Of a DNA stretch of 64,000 bases, positions 58,902-64,000 are shown piece after piece. The notes beneath the pieces are model-generated. The model had not been told where the DNA came from. It saw nothing but the letters and a program-made list of their open reading frames with translations, and searched no databases. The DNA lies in NCBI GenBank assembly GCA_024399015.1, contig JAKSIC010000010.1, positions 1 through 64,000 of the forward strand, written 5' to 3'. The translations under genes and the position numbers were made by a program. Position 1 is the stretch's first letter; each line of letters begins with the position of its first letter. Source of the DNA: Fibrobacter sp. Lineage in GTDB: Bacteria > Fibrobacterota > Fibrobacteria > Fibrobacterales > Fibrobacteraceae.

Positions 58902-59858
58902 ATGCTTGTAACTATTTTCAAAATGACCCGTCCTGTAAATATCGTCATTGCTATTGTGACCTTGTTCATCGGGTATTTCCTGCAGGGCGTTCTCGTACTT
59001 GGCGCGAACGACGTCCCGGTTTACAGCCTTGTTCTGCAAGCTCTTGGCTTTGCCTTCGCCATCGGTTTTGGAAACATCCAAAATGATGTCCTTGATTTTG
59101 AAAGCGACAAGCTGAACCGTCCTGAACGCCCGCTACCCAATGGCCGCATAAGCATTGGCACGGCAAAAACAGCATGGATCGTCATGGCAATTCTTACCGT
59201 CATGTGCGGAGTTGCCGACGGAATTTTATCCGGGGCCTACGCAACGCCTTCCCTGTTCTTTGTGGCACTTGTCCTTCTGCTTATCGCCTACAACAAAAAG
59301 CTGAAACACATTCCCCTGCTGAAGAACATGACGGTTGCATTTCTCTGCGCCACCCCTTTAATCCTGAACTTACTTTACACGGTTATTGTTATCGATAAGA
59401 CATCTATTGCATTTTCCTCGCGACTCGGAAATCTCTATCCCGCCATGCTATTCGCCTTTCTGCTCACCACCACCCGGGAAATCTACAAGGACCTTGAAGA
59501 TGAAACCGGAGATCTCAAGGCCGGCATCATGACATTCCCCCTGATTGCAGGATCAGCAACAGCACGCCGCCTTGCTGGCGCCTTAGCCATTTTCAGCTGG
59601 CTCCTCCTGCCCCTGCCTGTCGTACAGGGCTACTTTTCCAAATGGTTCTTGATCGTTGCCGCCGCCACTCTTACCCCAACCCTTGGGGCTGCCATCGTTT
59701 CCGCTCACCAGAGAAAATACCACAGAGCCCAAGGCCTGATCAAGATTGCCATGTTCCTGGGATTAATCGCTTTGGTGGTAAGCACCGTCGTAGAGCCTCA
59801 CTATACTTTCATATCAAGCATTTCCTACATTCACACGAAACCAACCTTGATGTACTAG
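58902..59858 (+). CDS. UbiA-family prenyltransferase
   Basis: This 318-residue protein has eight to nine membrane helices and the two Asp-rich motifs of UbiA enzymes: NDVLDFESDKLNRPERPLP (NDxxDxxxDxxNxPxRP) and YKDLEDETGD (DxxxD). The first is close to geranylgeranylglycerol-phosphate prenyltransferases. It transfers a prenyl chain to an aromatic or polyol acceptor, making a quinone or lipid precursor; the acceptor is unknown. It is divergent from the desulfoferrodoxin gene, without a strong RBS. Confidence 0.85.
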   Translation: MLVTIFKMTRPVNIVIAIVTLFIGYFLQGVLVLGANDVPVYSLVLQALGFAFAIGFGNIQNDVLDFESDKLNRPERPLPNGRISIGTAKTAWIVMAILTVMCGVADGILSGAYATPSLFFVALVLLLIAYNKKLKHIPLLKNMTVAFLCATPLILNLLYTVIVIDKTSIAFSSRLGNLYPAMLFAFLLTTTREIYKDLEDETGDLKAGIMTFPLIAGSATARRLAGALAIFSWLLLPLPVVQGYFSKWFLIVAAATLTPTLGAAIVSAHQRKYHRAQGLIKIAMFLGLIALVVSTVVEPHYTFISSISYIHTKPTLMY

Positions 59859-60109
59859 AATTGCGCTTTTCTACGGCAAAAATACATTTTCAATAATCGT
59901 AAAACAAAAACTTCAAAAAAGGTTATTTTTACACAAAACGTAAACAAAACGCCGTTTTTGCGCAAAAATCATCATAATTTTTCAAATTTTCGCCCTTTGC
60001 TCCTATTCAATGGGTGTTTATTTTTTTGCCGCTTGATTCTCCTGCTTGCACCGATTCTGGTGAGCTACGGCCCATGAGGCAGGGAGAATTTCATTTCCAA
60101 AGAGGCGTT
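59859..60109. other. A+T-rich intergenic region before purF
   Basis: A 251-bp A+T-rich stretch with A-runs and T-runs. I saw no gene and no riboswitch consensus. It probably holds the purF promoter. An open frame from 60014 leads into purF but has no family match. Confidence 0.4.
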
Positions 60110-61495
60110 ATGCTCGAAGAAATTCATGAAGAATGCGGCGTCATCGGCATTTTCAATGGCGAGAACGTAGTCCGCAATGTTACCATGGGTCTGTACGCTC
60201 TGCAGCACCGCGGTCAGGAATCCGCAGGCTTTGCAGTGACCGACGGCGACAAGATTCGCGTCCGTAAGTCCATGGGTCTGGTCTCCACCCTTTTGCAGGA
60301 ACACAACGTTGACGAATGTCCGGGGAACACCTGCATCGGCCACGTCCGTTACAGCACCACAGGCGCAAGCACTCTGGCAAACGCCCAGCCCATTCTGGTG
60401 AGCTGTAAGTGGGGACAGCTGGCAGTGGCCCATAACGGCAACATTACCAACGCCAACGAGCTGCGCCAGGAAATGGAAGCCGAAGGTCACATTTTCCAGA
60501 CCACATCCGACTCTGAAATTCTTCTTCACGAAATCGCCCGCACCCAGGCCGACACCTTGGGCGAAGCCATCAAGAAAGCTATCACAAAGTTTACCGGTTG
60601 CTTCTGCTTAATCTTTATCAGCAAGGACACCATGTACGTGGCCCGCGACGGCTTCGGCTTCCGCCCCCTTTCCATCGCCCGCATGGGAAAATCCTGGTGC
60701 GTCGCTTCTGAAACCTGCGCCTTTGACTTGCTGGGCGCCAACTACGTTCGCGACATCCAGCCCGGCGAATTTCTTACCATTACGACCAACGGACTTCATT
60801 CCGAACGCTTCACCCAGAAGGACCGTCTGGCCCACTGCATTTTCGAATACATCTACTTCAGCCGTCCGGACTCCAAGATCTTCGAGCAGTCCTGCGACAA
60901 GGTCCGCCGCAAGATGGGTAAGCAGCTGGCCAAGGAATGCCCTGTTGACGCAGACATCGTCATTTCCGTTCCGGATAGCGCCACTACCGCAGCCCTGGGC
61001 TACGCACAGGCCAGCGGCATCCGCTTTGAAATCGGCCTCCTCCGCAACCACTATGTGGGCCGTACCTTCATCGACCCCACCCAGAACGTCCGCGAACAGA
61101 AGGTGAAACTGAAGTTCAACCCCATCGAAGGCGTCCTCAAGAACAAGCGCGTCTGCGTGGTGGAAGACTCCATCGTCCGCGGCACAACGCTAAAGATTCT
61201 CTCCAAGATGCTCCGTGACGCAGGCGCCCTGGAAGTCCACATCCGTATCGCCTCTCCTCCGGTGGCACACCCCTGCTTCTTCGGCATGGACTTCCCCAGC
61301 CAGGGTGAACTTGCTGCAAGCTCCATGACTCCCGACGAAATCGCCAAGATGCTGGGCGTTGAAAGCCTGGGATATCTCAGCGTGGAAGGCATGAAGGAAT
61401 GCACCGGCGAAGGAGAAAACTACTGCGCCGCCTGCTTCGACAACGACTACCCTGACTACACCGGCAGCAATACCGACAAGACAAGATACGGCTAA
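60110..61495 (+). CDS. purF: Amidophosphoribosyltransferase
   Basis: A 461-residue protein from ATG 60110 (MLEEIHEECGVIGIF). The Cys of ECGVIG is the N-terminal nucleophile after cleavage of a nine-residue propeptide, as in clostridial-type PurF. The glutaminase part (10-245) shows LQHRGQESAG. The phosphoribosyl part (250-461) has the PRPP loop VVEDSIVRGTT. Late Cys residues (CTGEGENYCAACF) fit the iron-sulphur cluster of this PurF subtype. It makes 5-phosphoribosylamine in purine synthesis. AGAGG lies upstream, and an upstream ATG at 60014 is rejected. Confidence 0.94.
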   Translation: MLEEIHEECGVIGIFNGENVVRNVTMGLYALQHRGQESAGFAVTDGDKIRVRKSMGLVSTLLQEHNVDECPGNTCIGHVRYSTTGASTLANAQPILVSCKWGQLAVAHNGNITNANELRQEMEAEGHIFQTTSDSEILLHEIARTQADTLGEAIKKAITKFTGCFCLIFISKDTMYVARDGFGFRPLSIARMGKSWCVASETCAFDLLGANYVRDIQPGEFLTITTNGLHSERFTQKDRLAHCIFEYIYFSRPDSKIFEQSCDKVRRKMGKQLAKECPVDADIVISVPDSATTAALGYAQASGIRFEIGLLRNHYVGRTFIDPTQNVREQKVKLKFNPIEGVLKNKRVCVVEDSIVRGTTLKILSKMLRDAGALEVHIRIASPPVAHPCFFGMDFPSQGELAASSMTPDEIAKMLGVESLGYLSVEGMKECTGEGENYCAACFDNDYPDYTGSNTDKTRYG

Positions 61496-61524
61496 TTTTA
61501 TAATTGGTCATCCCACTCAAAAAA

Positions 61525-61554
61525 AAAGATGTCGAAAAAAAACGACGTCTTTTT
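61525..61554 (+). terminator. Terminator after purF
   Basis: Stem GATGTCG/CGACGTC (one G-U pair) flanked by A-rich and T-rich runs, with an eight-base A loop and five T after the stem. Confidence 0.8.
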
Positions 61555-61566
61555 CTTTATATAAAC

Positions 61567-61595
61567 TTGTCAAAAAACTTATAAAATACTATCAT
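61567..61595 (+). promoter_or_regulatory. Promoter of the hybrid histidine kinase gene
   Basis: TTGTCA (61567-61572) and TATCAT (61590-61595) spaced 17 bases apart, about 45 bases before the kinase ATG at 61639. A good sigma-70-type match. Confidence 0.6.
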
Positions 61596-61638
61596 TCAAA
61601 GTAGGAGTAGGTTTGTTTTTTGGTGATATGAATTTGGA

Positions 61639-63927
61639 ATGCAGCTAATTTACTATTCAGTTATAGATATTATCGCACTAACTGTTCACGTGATTATCAA
61701 TCACGATCTTTTCAAGCGCGACACAAAGGACAAGGTACAAAAGTACTACCACCATTTTCTGAAAGCAGTCCTTGCCTACTACATCGTCGATGCCTTGTGG
61801 GGGTACCTGGCCTACACCCAACAAACACACTTACTTTACGTAGACACGGTCGTCTACTACCTTGTGGGCGCGGTTACCGTGGTCCTTTGGAGCAAATACG
61901 TCTCAACCTACCTCAACACAAAATCCGGTTTCCAAAAGTTCCTAAAAGTTTCCAGCATTCTGTTCATTGTCTGCAGCATTCTCTTCCTGTTCATCAACTT
62001 TTTTTCACAGATATTCTTCTCGTTTGATGAAAACGGAAATTTCCAGACCCATCTTGTACGCTACGTCGCACTTGGCGGCCAGGTAATCCTTTTCGGACTG
62101 ACCATCATCAAGTCCCTTGCCGTTGCAAAAAATTCCAAGGGCACAAAGAAACAACGCCATATTACCATAGCCCTCTTCGGCATAGTCTTAGTTTTCACGG
62201 TTTTCGCACAAGTATTCCATCCGCTACTGCCTATCTATTCCATTGGTCTTCTCATTGGAACTTGCATCATCCACGCCTTTGTTCAAGAAAATGAAAAGGA
62301 AGAATTCCAGAAGACGATGGAAGAATACAACCAAGTCGTCGCCTCCTCCGGTTACGGCATCTGGAAATACACCTTCGATAGCGAAGGCAGAGTCAACGGA
62401 CTTTCCGGCAACGACAAGTGGAAGGAAATCCTTGGCATCTCCAAGAAAGATTTTTCTCCAAGGGAAGCGCTTGAATACTATCATAGCAGGCTTTCCAGAA
62501 ACACCATCGATGAAATCCAAGACGATTTCGAAATCATGCGCAATGGCGGAATCAAGACCAGGATCCTGGAATGGAATCATCCACAAAAAGGAATAATCTA
62601 CCTGAGCGCAGGCGGTACCAGACGCGAAGAACCTGATGGAACAATCTCCGTTTCCGGTTTTGTAGGTGACGTCACTGAAGAAAAGTACGCCCAGGACCGA
62701 ATGAACAATTCCCTGGAACGAGCAAGAAAACAAGCCGAAGAAGCAAACAAGGCAAAATCCGCCTTCCTTTTCAACATGAGCCACGACATTCGTACACCAA
62801 TGAATGCCATTATCGGTTTCACCAATCTTTTGCAAAGCCACCTGGACAACAAGGAATTATGCGTAGACTACATTTCCAAGATCCAGCATTCAAGCCAATT
62901 CCTGTTAAGTCTAATCAATAATGTGCTGGAAATGTCCCGCATTGAAAGCGGTAAGATTTCCTTGGAAAAGAACATCATCAACACCCAGACGTTCGAAGAC
63001 ATTACCGACGCCGTATTTACGGACCTGGCCCACGAAAGTGGGCTTACCTTCAGCAACGACTACCACCTGATTCACGAATATGTAATTGGCGACGAAACCA
63101 AGATCCGCGAACTCACGCTGAACATCATCAGCAACGCCATCAAGTACACGCCCGCAGGTGGCTACGTCAAGCTTTCCCTTATTGAAAGCGAATGCGACAG
63201 ACCAGGCTACACCATGTTCACCGCCATTTCCGAAGACTCCGGTGTTGGTATCAGCGAAGATTTCCTCCCCCACATCTTTGATGAGTTTTCCAGAGAGCAT
63301 TCCTCCACAGACAGCAAAGTCGCTGGCACCGGCCTCGGCATGCCCATCGTCAAAAAGATTATCGACTTGATGGATGGCGACATCCAGATTGAAAGCAAGT
63401 TGGGCAAGGGAACCAAGGTCACCATCAAGCTTCCGCTGGAAATTCCCACGGAGGAACAGGTGAAGATGGCCAAGCAAATTGAGCAGCAAAATGCAGGCAA
63501 GTCCAAGATCGTGGATCACATCGCACCTGAAGATCTGGCAGCATTCAAGGGCAAGAGAATCCTTCTTGCAGAAGATAACGACCTAAACGCAGAAATCGCA
63601 GTTGCCATTCTGAATGACCTAGGCTTCATTGTTGACCGCGTTGAAAACGGCAAGATGACTATTGAAGCAATCGAAAACAACGATGCCGGATTCTACGACC
63701 TAGTTATGACAGACATTCAAATGCCCAAAATGAGCGGTTACGAAGCTGCTTCCGCAATCCGCAATATGGAAGACAAGCAGAAGGCAAGCACTCCGATTAT
63801 TGCAATGACAGCAAACGCCTTTAGCGAAGACCGCCAAAAAGCTCTTGATGCCGGCATGAACGACCACATCGCCAAGCCCATCAGTATCGCCCAATTATCA
63901 ACCACCCTGGCCAAGGTGTTGAAGTAG
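61639..63927 (+). CDS. Hybrid sensor histidine kinase/response regulator
   Basis: This 762-residue protein has about six membrane helices (5-215), a PAS domain (about 225-350), a HisKA domain with phospho-accepting His382 in NMSHDIRTPMNAIIGF, an HATPase domain (about 475-605; DETKIRELTLNIISNAIKYT, TGLGMPIV) and a receiver domain (about 640-762) with Asp692 in VMTDIQMPKMSG. A signal likely enters through the membrane or PAS part and passes to the receiver, then to a partner. The next gene, 18 bases on, begins a response regulator and is the likely partner. Confidence 0.93.
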   Translation: MQLIYYSVIDIIALTVHVIINHDLFKRDTKDKVQKYYHHFLKAVLAYYIVDALWGYLAYTQQTHLLYVDTVVYYLVGAVTVVLWSKYVSTYLNTKSGFQKFLKVSSILFIVCSILFLFINFFSQIFFSFDENGNFQTHLVRYVALGGQVILFGLTIIKSLAVAKNSKGTKKQRHITIALFGIVLVFTVFAQVFHPLLPIYSIGLLIGTCIIHAFVQENEKEEFQKTMEEYNQVVASSGYGIWKYTFDSEGRVNGLSGNDKWKEILGISKKDFSPREALEYYHSRLSRNTIDEIQDDFEIMRNGGIKTRILEWNHPQKGIIYLSAGGTRREEPDGTISVSGFVGDVTEEKYAQDRMNNSLERARKQAEEANKAKSAFLFNMSHDIRTPMNAIIGFTNLLQSHLDNKELCVDYISKIQHSSQFLLSLINNVLEMSRIESGKISLEKNIINTQTFEDITDAVFTDLAHESGLTFSNDYHLIHEYVIGDETKIRELTLNIISNAIKYTPAGGYVKLSLIESECDRPGYTMFTAISEDSGVGISEDFLPHIFDEFSREHSSTDSKVAGTGLGMPIVKKIIDLMDGDIQIESKLGKGTKVTIKLPLEIPTEEQVKMAKQIEQQNAGKSKIVDHIAPEDLAAFKGKRILLAEDNDLNAEIAVAILNDLGFIVDRVENGKMTIEAIENNDAGFYDLVMTDIQMPKMSGYEAASAIRNMEDKQKASTPIIAMTANAFSEDRQKALDAGMNDHIAKPISIAQLSTTLAKVLK

Positions 63928-63945
63928 AATTGGAGGAATTGACAA

Positions 63946-64000
63946 ATGGTAAAAAAAGAAATTCTCGTTGTTGACGACTCCGAAATCAACCGCAGCATGT
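63946..64000 (+). CDS. Response regulator, N-terminal fragment
   Basis: An ATG at 63946 with GGAGG upstream opens a frame that runs off the right edge. The first residues (MVKKEILVVDDSEINRSM) are the start of a receiver domain, with the DD pair of the acidic pocket. It follows the hybrid kinase by 18 bases and is the probable partner. Only 18 residues are visible, so its output domain is unknown. Confidence 0.85.
   Translation, partial: MVKKEILVVDDSEINRSM

Overview
The window looks like a chromosomal segment of a Fibrobacter-type bacterium (Fibrobacteres), an anaerobic Gram-negative plant-fibre degrader. Three things point there: a FISUMP-domain lipoprotein (the 'Fibrobacter succinogenes major paralogous domain'), lipoproteins with serine-rich linkers, and secreted carbohydrate-active or beta-helix proteins whose C-termini resemble type IX sorting domains. 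A desulfoferrodoxin fits an anaerobe. No phage, transposase, integrase or CRISPR array was seen. Most genes are on the minus strand in long, tightly packed runs.

Left part (1-16.4 kb). A secreted protein, a 51-residue peptide gene and the start of an unknown gene lie at the left edge. They are followed by a complete six-gene TonB energy-transduction cluster of the TtpC type, in transcription order DUF3450, long ExbB/TtpC, ExbB, ExbD, TonB, TPR. Then come an ankyrin lipoprotein, outer-membrane proteins, a five-LysM lytic transglycosylase preceded by an overlooked 50-residue membrane protein, an OmpA-like protein with nine calcium-binding-type repeats, an FKBP with a cysteine-rich tail, and two lipoproteins including the FISUMP one.

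Middle part (16.4-46 kb). A divergent DnaA-like protein sits away from any dnaN. It is followed by a U32-family protein, a Wzi-like porin, a Cthe_2159-like beta-helix lipoprotein, PilT with a giant acidic TPR protein, a glycosylation block (three GT2 enzymes plus a DUF2723/TMEM260-like GT-C), nusB, and the riboflavin genes ribD, ribE, ribBA and ribH. Beyond these are a rhodanese lipoprotein, a PAS protein, a lamin-tail-domain protein, an M23 peptidase and a Nif3-like protein.

Right part (46-64 kb). This holds metK, a pectate lyase, an AlgI-type MBOAT, a secreted beta-helix protein, tRNA-Asn, an RluA-type pseudouridine synthase, nadD, rsgA, desulfoferrodoxin, a UbiA prenyltransferase, purF, a hybrid histidine kinase and the start of a response regulator.

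The most unusual themes are as follows. (1) Short dispersed repeats (imperfect palindromes, and tandem arrays with a 7-bp period) have become in-frame coding sequence: signal-peptide N-termini, a protein tail, a RibD linker and an RsgA OB-fold loop. (2) The DnaA-like protein has lost the arginine-finger position and has an altered DnaA-box recognition motif. (3) There is a candidate protein O-mannosylation cassette. (4) A multi-stem RNA structure ending in a terminator lies between ribD and ribE. (5) A multivalent acidic scaffold is translationally coupled to PilT.
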